Source: a virus. From it: a stretch of DNA of 56,636 bases. The notes under the pieces were generated by a model. The model was not told the DNA's origin, did not search any database, and was given only the letters and a program-made list of their open reading frames with translations. Below, one piece after another: positions 15,019 to 24,906 of this stretch. Within the stretch, counting starts at the first letter, position 1, and each line of letters opens with the position of its first letter. The stretch lies in the IMG/VR virus record IMGVR_UViG_3300046167_000031, positions 1 through 56,636 of that record; one strand, given 5' to 3'. The translations under genes and the position numbers were made by a program.

Positions 15019-15317
15019 GTAGACACGAGGATTACATGAAGATAATGAGGGAAAAAGAGCAAGCAGGTAAGGAAGCCTACAGCGGTAACGTACTTGATAT
15101 GGTCAACAGCCCACCACATTACAACCAGACTGGCATTGAGTGCATCCATGCTATCTCTGCTGCCACTGACAAAGGGTTCAGGTACTACCTGCAGGGTAAC
15201 ATTATGAAATACCTCTGGCGTTTCGACTACAAGGAAAAGCCCTTAGAGGATTTGCAAAAGGCCAAGTGGTACTTGGACAAGTTGATTGAAGAGGTTATGG
15301 CAGATGGCAAGAGTTAA
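15015..15317 (+). CDS. DUF3310 / T7 gp1.7-type nucleotide kinase-like protein
   Basis: A 100-residue protein with the DUF3310 signature: NSPPHYNQTGIECIHAI, GNIMKYLWRF and LQKAKWYLDKLI. In T7 gp1.7 this domain belongs to a dGMP/dTMP kinase. It lies before the ribonucleotide reductase, so it probably supports nucleotide supply. Confidence 0.8.
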   Translation: MSRHEDYMKIMREKEQAGKEAYSGNVLDMVNSPPHYNQTGIECIHAISAATDKGFRYYLQGNIMKYLWRFDYKEKPLEDLQKAKWYLDKLIEEVMADGKS

Positions 15318-15465
15318 ACTGTTCATTACCATAGACGTAGACGAAGAAGAGTATCCTGTACCTGCTGATGGACAGGTTGGAGAAGAGATAGAGGATGGCA
15401 TACGTGAATACTTCTACGATGTAGACGGTGCTGACATCAAAACAATTAGAACTATTATGGAGTAA
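15304..15465 (+). CDS. Small acidic conserved phage protein
   Basis: A 53-residue protein (MARVKLFITIDVDEEEYPVP) that overlaps the DUF3310 gene by 14 bases. Its beta-alpha pattern with YFYDVDGADIKTIRTI recurs in marine podoviruses as I recall, with no known function. Confidence 0.65.
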   Translation: MARVKLFITIDVDEEEYPVPADGQVGEEIEDGIREYFYDVDGADIKTIRTIME

Positions 15466-15469
15466 TGAA

Positions 15470-17401
15470 ATGAGAAGCAACCAATTACCAACTGACTATC
15501 AAAACTTTATTGCTCTTTCCCGATACGCAAGATGGAAAGAGGATGAGCAACGAAGGGAGACATGGGGTGAAACTGTCACTAGATACTTTGATTATATGGA
15601 AGGGCATCTTGGTGCTAACTTTAGTTATAAGCTTCCTGATTCACTAAGAGGTGAACTAGAAGGGGCTGTACTTAGTCAGGCTATCATGCCTAGCATGAGG
15701 GCATTGATGACTTCAGGGCCAGCACTAGACCGTTGCCACGTAGGTGGATACAACTGCTCATACGTACCTGTGGATAGCCCACGTGCGTTCGATGAGACTA
15801 TGTACATCCTCATGTGTGGCACAGGTGTAGGCTTCTCTGTGGAGCGTCATTGTATTGAGAAGCTGCCTATTGTGAATGAAGACTTCCATCACACAGACAC
15901 AGTAATCAAGGTAGGTGACAGTCGTCCGGGTTGGGCTAAGTCACTAAAGGAACTGATTGCTATGCTATACACTGGACAGATTCCCAAGTGGGATGTGTCT
16001 GAGGTACGTGCAGCAGGTGAACGCCTCAAGACATTTGGTGGTAGGGCATCAGGCCCACAGCCTCTGGTTGAGTTGTTTGAGTTTGTTGTACAGAAGTTTA
16101 AGGGTGCAGCAGGACGTAGGCTCTACCCAATTGAGTGTCACGACATCATGTGTAAGATTGGTGAAGTGGTAGTCGTAGGTGGTGTACGCCGTAGTGCATT
16201 GATTTCATTGTCTAATCTTAATGATGACCAGATGGCACATGCCAAGTCCGGTCAGTGGTGGGAGAATGAAGGACAACGTGCGTTGGCTAATAACTCTGTC
16301 GCATACAAGACTAAGCCTGAGATGGGTACATTCATGCGTGAGTGGCTGTCTCTGTATGACAGCAAGTCAGGTGAGCGTGGCATCTTCAACAGGCAGTCAG
16401 CTATCAAGCAAGCTGCTAAGAATGGTAGACGTGAGACTGACCATGACTTCGGGTGTAATCCTTGCAGTGAGATTATCTTACGCCCATACCAGTTCTGTAA
16501 TTTGTCAGAGGTAGTTGTACGTGAGAGTGATACAGTAGATACACTCAAAGAAAAGGTACGCCTAGCTACTATCCTTGGTACATTCCAAGCTACGTTGACT
16601 AACTTCAAATACCTACGTAATGTATGGAAGAAGAACACAGAAGAAGAACGCTTGCTTGGTGTGTCATTGACAGGTATCATGGACAACAAACTGACATCGA
16701 CAACAGGAGATAAGCTTGAGGTTATGTTGGAAGTCCTACGTGATACTGCAGTGCAGACTAATGCAGCTATGGCAAAGCAGCTTGACATACCACAGTCTAC
16801 TGCAGTTACTTGTGTAAAGCCTAGCGGTACGGTGTCTCAACTTACTGATGCAGCGTCAGGTATCCATGCACGGCATAACCCATACTACATACGTACTGTA
16901 CGTGGTGATAATAAAGACCCACTCACACAGTTCCTTATGTCACAGGGTATTCCAGCAGAGCCTGATGTAATGAAGCCAGATAGCACAACAGTGTTCAGCT
17001 TCCCTATGAAGTCACCCTCTGGTGCAATCACTAGGACACAGATGAATGCTATTGAGCAGCTTGAGTTATGGCTTACCTATCAGCGTCATTGGTGTGAACA
17101 CAAACCATCAGTCACTATCTCAGTCAAAGAGAATGAGTGGATGGCTGTAGGCTCTTGGGTATATGAACACTTTGATGAGGTATCTGGTATCAGCTTCCTG
17201 CCATTCAGTGAGCATACATATCAGCAAGCACCTTATCAGGATACAGATGAAGAAAGTTACAAAGAGTTCTTGACAAAGATGCCAAAGAATGTAGACTGGT
17301 CATTGCTGCAAGAGTTTGAGAAAGAAGATACCACTTCAGGTGGACGTGAGTTAGCGTGTACTGCTGGTGTCTGTGAGATTGTAGATATAGAAGCAGCATA
17401 G
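15470..17401 (+). CDS. nrdJ: Adenosylcobalamin-dependent (class II) ribonucleotide reductase
   Basis: A 643-residue reductase that converts ribonucleotides to deoxyribonucleotides. Visible family features are CHVGGYNCSYVPV, CGTGVGFSVE, the active-site loop NPCSEIILRP with FCNLSE, KPSGTVSQLTDAASG, and the C-terminal redox pair CTAGVC. The length and single-chain form fit the monomeric B12-dependent type. It needs no oxygen and no partner subunit but depends on host cobalamin. The ATG at 15470 follows GGAG. Confidence 0.92.
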   Translation: MRSNQLPTDYQNFIALSRYARWKEDEQRRETWGETVTRYFDYMEGHLGANFSYKLPDSLRGELEGAVLSQAIMPSMRALMTSGPALDRCHVGGYNCSYVPVDSPRAFDETMYILMCGTGVGFSVERHCIEKLPIVNEDFHHTDTVIKVGDSRPGWAKSLKELIAMLYTGQIPKWDVSEVRAAGERLKTFGGRASGPQPLVELFEFVVQKFKGAAGRRLYPIECHDIMCKIGEVVVVGGVRRSALISLSNLNDDQMAHAKSGQWWENEGQRALANNSVAYKTKPEMGTFMREWLSLYDSKSGERGIFNRQSAIKQAAKNGRRETDHDFGCNPCSEIILRPYQFCNLSEVVVRESDTVDTLKEKVRLATILGTFQATLTNFKYLRNVWKKNTEEERLLGVSLTGIMDNKLTSTTGDKLEVMLEVLRDTAVQTNAAMAKQLDIPQSTAVTCVKPSGTVSQLTDAASGIHARHNPYYIRTVRGDNKDPLTQFLMSQGIPAEPDVMKPDSTTVFSFPMKSPSGAITRTQMNAIEQLELWLTYQRHWCEHKPSVTISVKENEWMAVGSWVYEHFDEVSGISFLPFSEHTYQQAPYQDTDEESYKEFLTKMPKNVDWSLLQEFEKEDTTSGGRELACTAGVCEIVDIEAA

Positions 17402-17413
17402 GAAGGAGAAGCA

Positions 17414-17668
17414 ATGAAGGAAGTATTAGTAAATGCAATACGTTCCCACTTAGCTGGGAACATTAACAAACACCTAGCAAACATACAGGTGTACATGAAT
17501 AGCACAACAGGTATCGGTGAACACTCCGATATCGTAGAGACTATTGAACTGGAACTAGAACAAGTTGCTAACTACCATGATAAACTAGAGATGTTAGTTA
17601 AGTATTTTATTCAACCCTCAACCACTGAAGAGGAGACTACAGATGAAGAACCTAGAGCCAAAGATTGA
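17414..17668 (+). CDS. Hypothetical protein
   Basis: An 84-residue helical acidic protein (MKEVLVNAIRSHLAGNINK) with GGAAGGAG upstream. The acidic C-terminus (TTEEETTDEEPRAKD) overlaps the next gene. Not recognised. Confidence 0.65.
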   Translation: MKEVLVNAIRSHLAGNINKHLANIQVYMNSTTGIGEHSDIVETIELELEQVANYHDKLEMLVKYFIQPSTTEEETTDEEPRAKD

Positions 17669-18059
17669 AGACCGCAAGAAGTTTGACATTGACCTAGAGT
17701 ACGGTAAGGTACGTGAGCAACAGGTAGCTGACATGCTACAAGACAAGAAGATTGAGGTGAAGAGTGAGAGAGATGTGTGGCAAAAGACTGGCAACATTGC
17801 AATCGAATACGAGTGCTATGGTAAACCAAGTGGCATCAACGCTACGGAATCAGATTACTGGTTCCACAACCTTTGCATTGGTGATGAAACATTTGCAACA
17901 CTGGTGTTCGATACTGCCTCGTTGAAGCGCATCATATCTAACTTAGATAAGAAGCGTAGTGTTTCTGGTGGGGATAACAATGCATCTCGTATGTATCTGT
18001 TGAACCTACAGAAGTTGTTTTCCTCTGATGTGATAAAGGCGTTTAAAGATGCGGCGTAA
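17643..18059 (+). CDS. Putative PD-(D/E)XK-type endonuclease
   Basis: A 138-residue protein with FDIDLEYGKVREQQVAD, then KKIEVKSERDVWQKTGNIAIEYE, an arrangement (E...D/E-x-K...E) that fits small PD-(D/E)XK nucleases found in T7-like phages. It would act in DNA processing or nucleotide scavenging. The motif is visible; the activity is inferred. Confidence 0.6.
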   Translation: MKNLEPKIEDRKKFDIDLEYGKVREQQVADMLQDKKIEVKSERDVWQKTGNIAIEYECYGKPSGINATESDYWFHNLCIGDETFATLVFDTASLKRIISNLDKKRSVSGGDNNASRMYLLNLQKLFSSDVIKAFKDAA

Positions 18060-18285
18060 TGGTTTAAGTAAGTATGATGCTCCACTCAAGATACAGTTTG
18101 AGTGGGGCTATGAAGCCTTCAAGAAAGGTAAGTGTGGTAAGGCTAAGAAGGGTTCCTTCATGGCTGACAGCGGCATGGATAGGAATACTATGCAGCATCG
18201 TGAGTGGGTACGTGGATGGAATACTGCATTCTACGATAACCTTGAGAGGATACTGAAACATGAACAAGCTAGAGCAGGAAGCTAA
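18049..18285 (+). CDS. RMF/CrpP-like small protein
   Basis: A 78-residue basic protein. Its pattern, FEWGYEAFKKGK ... HREWVRGWNTAFYD, resembles ribosome modulation factor (an arginine- and aromatic-rich core with RxxWxxGW). If real it could bind ribosomes and alter host translation. The similarity is by eye only. Confidence 0.5.
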   Translation: MRRNGLSKYDAPLKIQFEWGYEAFKKGKCGKAKKGSFMADSGMDRNTMQHREWVRGWNTAFYDNLERILKHEQARAGS

Positions 18286-18649
18286 TAACTGGATGAAGGA
18301 GAGACAAATGATGAGTAGTATTACAGCCACTGAGTACCAGATACGTGCTGCTGAGACTGCCATCTTCCCAAAAGAAAAAGCCCTTGAGTATTTAACTCTT
18401 GGGCTTACTGGTGAGGCTGGTGAGATTGCTAACAAAGTAAAGAAGCTGATACGTGATGGTGCTGATGTAGAGGGCTATCAGGAAAGGCTTAGTCAGATTG
18501 CTGCTGAGTTAGGAGATGTCCTCTGGTACTGTGCTATGCTTGCGAATGAAGTGGACACAAACCTTGGCAGTGTCATGGAAGGTAATCTTAACAAGCTGGC
18601 AGACAGGAAGGCTAGGAATAGATTACAGGGTGACGGTGATAACAGATAA
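18260..18649 (+). CDS. mazG: MazG-like nucleotide pyrophosphohydrolase
   Basis: A 129-residue protein with the MazG motifs EAGEIANKVKK (about 51-61) and ELGDVLWY (about 86-93), which bind metal and hydrolyse nucleoside triphosphates. Phage MazG is thought to adjust (p)ppGpp or nucleotide pools. It is the last gene of the early arm and ends just before the convergent terminator. Confidence 0.85.
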   Translation: MNKLEQEANNWMKERQMMSSITATEYQIRAAETAIFPKEKALEYLTLGLTGEAGEIANKVKKLIRDGADVEGYQERLSQIAAELGDVLWYCAMLANEVDTNLGSVMEGNLNKLADRKARNRLQGDGDNR

Positions 18650-18654
18650 AAAGA

Positions 18655-18683
18655 GGGGGCTTAGTTGCCCCCTTATTTATTTT
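18655..18683. terminator. Bidirectional terminator between the converging arms
   Basis: GGGGGC (18655-18660), loop TTAGTT, GCCCCC (18667-18672) and then TTATTTATTTT; upstream is an A-rich run (AAAAAG) that serves the other strand. It lies between the stop of mazG and the stop of the leftward gene ending at 18677. Confidence 0.85.
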
Positions 18684-21600
18684 AGCTTACTTCCTATTTT
18701 AGCTATGGCTGTAAGGTCTTTCGTACTAGACAAATCTACCTCTCGCCCTATCTTCTGTTCATACTCAAGTATAGCACGTTGTTGTTTCTCAAGAGGCATA
18801 CGCCTTGCTTTAAGCAAAGCCTTTATGTAACCGGGGTCATCACCAGCTTTAGCACTTACTCTTTTAATCTTAGCTTTTAGTTTATTAAACCTAGTCTTTA
18901 TACGTTCACGTATTCTAATACGTATTTCTTTTTCACTATCACCTCTTGCGCGGTCTTGTTCAGCCTTTCGCATATACTTGTCAATCACACCCGGTAAAAA
19001 GTTGTTGACGGAATCATTTATAATTCTATCTAATGTGCCTATACCTGTCTTACTGTCAAATTCGTATACAGGAAACCCTATCTTTTGCAGGAACTCTTGC
19101 TGGGGTGTGTCCCTTTCCACTACAGATAAACCAGCCAGAAGTTTTAACTCTGGATTAAGTCGTTCCATAGTATCTTCCCTAGTGGCAACTTGTCTTGCAG
19201 GAAGTTCTGCTTCTTGAGTAAAGTCTAGTAAAGGTTTACCCTCATCATCTGTAAGGCCAAGCATTCGCTGCCCACCTTCTAGTGCGCCTGTAACCGTGTC
19301 ATAGTAACCACGTTGTTTAATAGGACGCATAAAGCCTGTTGCAAAAGCAGACCCGGCATCTAAGTTTGGGTCTCCTCTAACATCTTTAACCTCTGTAGTG
19401 CGCATACCTAAAGCACGTTCAGCATCTACAACCATACTGTAAGGCTGTAGTATCCGCGTAGTAATATCACCTAACAATCTACCTGCTGCCTGTGACATAC
19501 GTGCGCCTGTTCCTATACGTGATTCATCTGAAGCAAGTGCAGCAAAGTCATCCAGTAAGTTACCTAGTCCTTGGTTCTGTCTAAAGTTAGTACCCGTAAA
19601 TAGCTTTACAAATTCTTTGCCACCACCCTGACCTTCATACCAAGCCATAGCGTCACCTTCACCGCCTGTTAAATATTTTTCTGCCCACTTAGATATATAG
19701 TTCAGTTGCGGCATTGGGTACTGTGCAGACACATCTACTACTTTATCTTTTACAAATGTCCTTACCTTCTTATAATCTTCTGGCGCATCTCCCGGCAATA
19801 GCTTACTGCCTATATAAACACTGCCCAAAGCGGCTATACCTGCAATATTTCTAGCAGCCATTTCAGCATCCCGACTTCGTTTACCCATAGCCCCGCCATC
19901 TGGGAATAATCTTCTGACCATAGCGATAGGCATACCTGCTACAATCTCACCTACATATTCCATAGACTTAAACATAAATCGTGGAAAAGGAATTACGAAA
20001 GTGCTGCCGGGTATAGCATTAAGAAACTTTAACCCATACTTAAACGGAGCAAAGTCAGGCGCAGCAGCATATGTTTTTTGCAAAGCTTTGTCTGTAGCCT
20101 CTGACATTAGTTCTGCAAAAGGTCTTGCGCCTTCGGGTTTAATAGAGGGTGAATCATTTAGTAAGTCAACTATCTTGCCATTTTGTAGTGCATCTTCTAA
20201 ATCTATTCCATACTCGCGTTTTACCATCATGGATAAATCTGTTCTGAAGTAGGCACGTCTAGTGACAAACTCCTGCAGCCTGTTAGGCCCATTCAAAAAC
20301 TGCACAAAATCTTCAATAGGCTCAAACACAGCATCTGATATACCACCTTCACCCCTGCCAGTATAAGCCATAACTTCATTTACTTGGTCATAGAAACGAG
20401 ATGCTAGCTTATCAAATCCCCTTTGCCCTAGTAGGTAATCTACAAACTCAGCGTTATCAGAAGACAAATCTTTTCCCGCTAAACCCGTAAAAGTATCTCC
20501 TTTCATCTTAGCCATAGCACCCGCACCTGTGCTTTTTATCTTAGCTTTGTCACCAAATGTATAACCATACATTGCAAAGGAATCTTTAAATGCTGCACGT
20601 TTACCAAAGGGTGTGAGGGCTGTTGCAGCTTCTAACGCACCTTCCTTAACTCCAGCAGCAAGCCTTGTAACAGCGGCCCTATCAGCACGAGCAGCAGTGG
20701 CTGAATCAAAACCTCTAGCGGCACGAATAATAGTCTCTTCCATTAAGTTAGTGAGACCTTCCATTGGATAGCGTACTAAAGCGGATTCAAAGTTACGTGC
20801 AGCGGTAGCAAAAGCAGATACCATAGCACCACGCACTACGTTCTCTCCCCTTTTTATGTTCTTTATTATTTTATTTAAACCTTCAGCAGAGCGTCTTAGT
20901 TCATCCTCGTTACTTTCTGACGCACCCTTCCTAGCAGTCTGTCCACCCATAGCTTTTTTCATAGCGGCAAACTTCTGTAGTCCTTGTCCAAACTTACTAG
21001 CTGAACCTACAGTCATCATAATATAGTCGTCCATAGACACACCATATTGATTTAGTATGGCACGTAGTTCATCAGAGGCAAACAAGTTACCCTTTACAGA
21101 TTCATCAAATAGTATATCTATAGTTTTTTTGCCTGTAGTTTTTTTCTTTCCTGTCTTTTTATCTATGACAGTTTTTCGCACCCCTTTAAATGCTTCAGGG
21201 TTGGCTGCTTTAACTTTTGCTATAGTAGCTGTAACAGCATCTAGCTTAGACTTATCTAAAACTAACTCAAGCAAACGAGGATTACTAAAACCACCTATCT
21301 GACCACGAGCATCTTTAATTAATTCAGATACCTCGTCCGACATACCCTTGTCAGGTATCATCGCAGTCTCATCTATAATGTTTTTACCAGCTTCTCTAGC
21401 TTTCTTTGGGTCAACTCTTAGTTTACCATCCTTACCCCTGCTAGATATAACAACATCATTGTTTTTTTCAAACTGTCTGATTAAGTCTTCTTGAATGTCA
21501 CTGTTCTTATCCGCTATTACTTTAGCTGCCGCAGATTTCTCCGCTTGTGATGCAGCAGATGCTTCACGTGCAGCAACCACATCAAACTTACTAGCCCTTT

Positions 21601-22675
21601 CTGCAAAGAAGGCATCTCTGGTTTGTTGTTGTGCAGCCTGTCTATCTTTTAATTTTTTAAAACTCTTACCTATCTCAGTTTTTTGAAAGACTTTCTTTTC
21701 TATATCTTCAGCTATTTTTACAGCAGGTTTTAGCATACCCTTAACAACTCTTTTACCACCCTTAAAGCCAGTAACACCCTCTAAAACAGCCACTGCTCCC
21801 ATAACTACAGGTAAAATATAGTCGGACGCTTCATCGTAGTCTACTCCCTTGGTTCCTTCTTCATTAACTTGAGACATAAATGTTTGGCGGCGTTGACCAC
21901 CCTTCATTTCTTCATATATTTCATTCGCCATAAAAATAAAATTAGGGAGCATTAATATATCAGAAGCACTCAATCCTTCAAGGAAACCTACATTCGGGTC
22001 AGTAACACTTCCTACAGTAGATTCCGCAAAATCTAATGCTGACTTATCACTAACTCCCATTGATTTAAGACCGTCTGTAATAGCAGAAGCGTATGCTTCA
22101 CGTGAAAATACATCCCCACCAGAAAGAGTTTTAGGCTCATAAGGAACTACAGCATCTCCCTGTGAAATGTTTTCCACTTCACTGGGTGACAACTCTTGTT
22201 CTGGCATAGGGTAGTATTTATTTACTAAAGAAGGTTGCTCTTCATTTAATACTTCGCTAAGTTTTTGGGTGTCAAGTCCACTTAGGTACTCTCTTGAATA
22301 GAAAGCATTGCTATCTTGTAGATATTCATCTATCATAGCAGCGTCTTGATTAGGGGTGGGTGTTATAGGCTCTTCTGCTACAGAAGTTTGTGTAACAGAA
22401 GCAGTAGCAGACACAGGAGCAGGTGATACTACACCATCTGCTTGTGCATCTTCTAATTCTAGTTGTCTAAGATAGGCTTCTTCATTATCAGTATCTTCTT
22501 GAGATAGTATTGTCTGGTCTTGGTCTTGTGCATCTTCCTGCTCAAGACGTTTAAGATAAGCCTCTTCATCATCCTCTTCCTCTCCTTGAGAAAGTGATTG
22601 TTGATTGTCCTGCTCATCTTCTAGTTCCAACTGTTTAAGGTAAGCAGCCTCATCATCTGCAAAAAGTTGAGACAC
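18677..22675 (-). CDS. Large internal virion protein with acidic repeats
   Basis: A 1332-residue protein, the largest in the genome and last of the virion arm, in the place and size range of T7 gp16-type ejected internal proteins. The N-terminus has three acidic repeats (EAYLKQLELED-like, about residues 9-82). The rest is Ala/Lys/Glu-rich and helical. A hydrophobic segment near residues 285-300 (PVVMGAVAVLEG) is possible. No transglycosylase motif was evident. It likely helps move DNA into the cell. Confidence 0.65.
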   Translation of the reverse strand: MSQLFADDEAAYLKQLELEDEQDNQQSLSQGEEEDDEEAYLKRLEQEDAQDQDQTILSQEDTDNEEAYLRQLELEDAQADGVVSPAPVSATASVTQTSVAEEPITPTPNQDAAMIDEYLQDSNAFYSREYLSGLDTQKLSEVLNEEQPSLVNKYYPMPEQELSPSEVENISQGDAVVPYEPKTLSGGDVFSREAYASAITDGLKSMGVSDKSALDFAESTVGSVTDPNVGFLEGLSASDILMLPNFIFMANEIYEEMKGGQRRQTFMSQVNEEGTKGVDYDEASDYILPVVMGAVAVLEGVTGFKGGKRVVKGMLKPAVKIAEDIEKKVFQKTEIGKSFKKLKDRQAAQQQTRDAFFAERASKFDVVAAREASAASQAEKSAAAKVIADKNSDIQEDLIRQFEKNNDVVISSRGKDGKLRVDPKKAREAGKNIIDETAMIPDKGMSDEVSELIKDARGQIGGFSNPRLLELVLDKSKLDAVTATIAKVKAANPEAFKGVRKTVIDKKTGKKKTTGKKTIDILFDESVKGNLFASDELRAILNQYGVSMDDYIMMTVGSASKFGQGLQKFAAMKKAMGGQTARKGASESNEDELRRSAEGLNKIIKNIKRGENVVRGAMVSAFATAARNFESALVRYPMEGLTNLMEETIIRAARGFDSATAARADRAAVTRLAAGVKEGALEAATALTPFGKRAAFKDSFAMYGYTFGDKAKIKSTGAGAMAKMKGDTFTGLAGKDLSSDNAEFVDYLLGQRGFDKLASRFYDQVNEVMAYTGRGEGGISDAVFEPIEDFVQFLNGPNRLQEFVTRRAYFRTDLSMMVKREYGIDLEDALQNGKIVDLLNDSPSIKPEGARPFAELMSEATDKALQKTYAAAPDFAPFKYGLKFLNAIPGSTFVIPFPRFMFKSMEYVGEIVAGMPIAMVRRLFPDGGAMGKRSRDAEMAARNIAGIAALGSVYIGSKLLPGDAPEDYKKVRTFVKDKVVDVSAQYPMPQLNYISKWAEKYLTGGEGDAMAWYEGQGGGKEFVKLFTGTNFRQNQGLGNLLDDFAALASDESRIGTGARMSQAAGRLLGDITTRILQPYSMVVDAERALGMRTTEVKDVRGDPNLDAGSAFATGFMRPIKQRGYYDTVTGALEGGQRMLGLTDDEGKPLLDFTQEAELPARQVATREDTMERLNPELKLLAGLSVVERDTPQQEFLQKIGFPVYEFDSKTGIGTLDRIINDSVNNFLPGVIDKYMRKAEQDRARGDSEKEIRIRIRERIKTRFNKLKAKIKRVSAKAGDDPGYIKALLKARRMPLEKQQRAILEYEQKIGREVDLSSTKDLTAIAKIGSKLK

Positions 22676-24192
22676 TAGATATACCTATCCCCTGTCCATA
22701 TACGAGTAGCAGTTCCACCATTAGCTGTTTCGTATGTAACGACATCACCGGGCTTTAGCGTTTCTTTGAATGTAGCAGACAAAGATTGAGCCATGTCACG
22801 AGCAGTTTTTTGTTGCTCATCTGGCGCTGCTTTCTTATACTCATTCATCTTTGCTCTCAAAGAACTTCTTTGTCCTGCAATTAGCGCATTCATGGATGGG
22901 TCATTTAATCCTGCTACTTGAGAAGTGACATTATCTAATGCTCTACGCATACTATCAAAGTATTTAGGTTGGTCTGTTCCATCTATTTCTTCTTCAATAA
23001 CTTGACCTAAATCATCGACCATACCAAACGGCTCAAGCTGTCGCTTAATCTCTCCATTAAGAATAGATTGTCTGCTTTCATTAGAAAAGAACTTAGTCTG
23101 CCCGTCCGACTTAGCTGTTTGAGCATTCCATTTAGTTGCCCCTTCAATAGCCCTTCGTAAACCTTCAGAATAGTCGTTCTTCTGTTCTATAGTAAGACCT
23201 CGCTCACCCAACTTTTGTGTGTAGTATACAGCCATCTTTTCAAAATCAGTAAATTGTGGCGGTTCTTTATCTTTTTGCAATTTTAACTGTGCTGTTTCAA
23301 TGCCTAATTCTTTGGCTTCTTTATCTAATATAAACATCTCAGCTTCACGGTCTAACTGTGCATAGCGTTTAAATCTATCCGCTGCATCTACTGCATTTCT
23401 ATATTCTTGCTGAAGAATAGCATTATCTTGGTCTAGCTTTAACCTATCTTCTGCTTCACGTGCAATCTGCATAGCCTGTGTAACTTTACTTTGATTCTGT
23501 TTGAATGCAGACTTGTCCATTTCAAACCTGTCTAGTTTCATTTCTCTATCTTCTGTGTCTTCTTTGTACTTTTGTGCAGCACTAAGCCTTGACCTATCCA
23601 CAGAACCAAACGTACCCGTACTTGCCACAGGTGTAGCAGCAGGTTGTGCATCAAAGCCTACATTCATTTGTTTCTCAAGACGTGCGGTATCTGTATCTGC
23701 ACCAGTACGCCCAAACAACTCGTCTAATCTGGATGGGCCTACGCCATAGTCGGCAGCTTTAAATGCTGTTCCTTGATACTCAGGCATAAGAAGACCCTCT
23801 TCACCACCTGTGTAAGCAGTATCACCAACCTTAAAGTCTTTAAAATCTAGACTTATATCATAACTACCTAACTCATCTGTTCGTTGTCTTACTTTAGATA
23901 AGTAATCTGTTACGCCAGCAACACCACCGCCATCTGCAGCTAAACTGTCAAAAGCAGCTTTAGCCATATCTGCATTGCCGTTAAAACCAGCTAGCAAAGA
24001 CCTATAACCAGCAACTGCTTCTGCATCTTCTTTTTCTTTTTTAATGTCATACTTTTCTTTTTTGGTAGCTTTTGTTTGCATCCAAAACTTTTTAGCAGCA
24101 CTAAGTTCACCATCACGTTTTTCTATAGCCCTCTGTAAACCTTTGTCTACGCTACTGGCTAACCCTGTTGTAAATCCTGTCCAGAAACTCAT
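22675..24192 (-). CDS. Internal virion protein
   Basis: A 505-residue, charged, mostly helical protein. It begins MSFWTGFTTGLASSVDKG, an N-terminus common in internal or ejection proteins, followed by long coiled-coil-like stretches (about residues 220-330). It overlaps its neighbours on both sides by one base, which shows one operon with the 1332-residue protein. Confidence 0.6.
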   Translation of the reverse strand: MSFWTGFTTGLASSVDKGLQRAIEKRDGELSAAKKFWMQTKATKKEKYDIKKEKEDAEAVAGYRSLLAGFNGNADMAKAAFDSLAADGGGVAGVTDYLSKVRQRTDELGSYDISLDFKDFKVGDTAYTGGEEGLLMPEYQGTAFKAADYGVGPSRLDELFGRTGADTDTARLEKQMNVGFDAQPAATPVASTGTFGSVDRSRLSAAQKYKEDTEDREMKLDRFEMDKSAFKQNQSKVTQAMQIAREAEDRLKLDQDNAILQQEYRNAVDAADRFKRYAQLDREAEMFILDKEAKELGIETAQLKLQKDKEPPQFTDFEKMAVYYTQKLGERGLTIEQKNDYSEGLRRAIEGATKWNAQTAKSDGQTKFFSNESRQSILNGEIKRQLEPFGMVDDLGQVIEEEIDGTDQPKYFDSMRRALDNVTSQVAGLNDPSMNALIAGQRSSLRAKMNEYKKAAPDEQQKTARDMAQSLSATFKETLKPGDVVTYETANGGTATRIWTGDRYI

Positions 24193-24689
24193 TACTTTCT
24201 CCGTGCCATCAAGCCTGTAGGCTCTTCATCTTCAACTTCTTTATTTTCAGTTTCTTGTACAACATCTCTATCTTCTATCTTTGCCTCGTATTCCGCTACA
24301 GCTTTAGCTATTGTTGAATCTCGTAGTATAGGTTTATTAGGATTCTCTAAACCTTTGTCATACTTAACTCCTGCGCTATCCCCAATCATCATAAGCATTT
24401 CCATAATCATAGGCAGTACAAGCATACCTACATCTACTGTATGTATACCTTCCATAACGCTTGATAGTTGAATACTATTGGCGATAGATGTAACAGGTAC
24501 GCCAGATTCTAATACCTCTGCTAATTGAACCATAAACTCTTCGCTACTCATACGTTCCATATAGTAGTCTATAGTATCATCTACGGTAGTGAACCTAGCA
24601 GGGTTTTGCCACGGCCTAGAACCTAACTCCATAGTTAGAGACTGACCCGGAATAGGTGCATCAAAGCTAGGTTGATTACTCATCGCCAT
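24192..24689 (-). CDS. Putative virion protein
   Basis: A 165-residue acidic protein with a hydrophobic Met-rich middle (VGMLVLPMIMEMLMMIG, about residues 77-93). Start may be this ATG or the next in-frame ATG at 24683. It sits between internal virion proteins. Function unknown. Confidence 0.55.
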   Translation of the reverse strand: MAMSNQPSFDAPIPGQSLTMELGSRPWQNPARFTTVDDTIDYYMERMSSEEFMVQLAEVLESGVPVTSIANSIQLSSVMEGIHTVDVGMLVLPMIMEMLMMIGDSAGVKYDKGLENPNKPILRDSTIAKAVAEYEAKIEDRDVVQETENKEVEDEEPTGLMARRK

Positions 24690-24906
24690 TTACTTCGCCT
24701 CTGTACTTTCTTATAACCTGCATTTGTTTTGCTACACGAACAGCAGGATTATTATAGTCTAGTCCATCTGATTTCTTTGACATATTATTAGACCTAGCTA
24801 ATAATCCACCAGTTTTTTCTGGCTCTTTTATAGCTTCTAGTTTTTCAAACCCTGCAATATCCATACGGTTGTAGGCTTCTCTAGCAGCATTATACTGTCT
24901 GGACAT
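24676..24906 (-). CDS. Putative virion protein
   Basis: A 76-residue basic protein (MSRQYNAAREAYNRMDIAGF) that overlaps both neighbours. It is probably a small internal virion protein by position only. Confidence 0.55.
   Translation of the reverse strand: MSRQYNAAREAYNRMDIAGFEKLEAIKEPEKTGGLLARSNNMSKKSDGLDYNNPAVRVAKQMQVIRKYRGEVNGDE

Noticed and set aside
1-18649. Phage-encoded RNA polymerase expected in a T7-like early arm
   Set aside because: No long gene with RNA polymerase motifs is present; promoters look like host sigma-70 sites.
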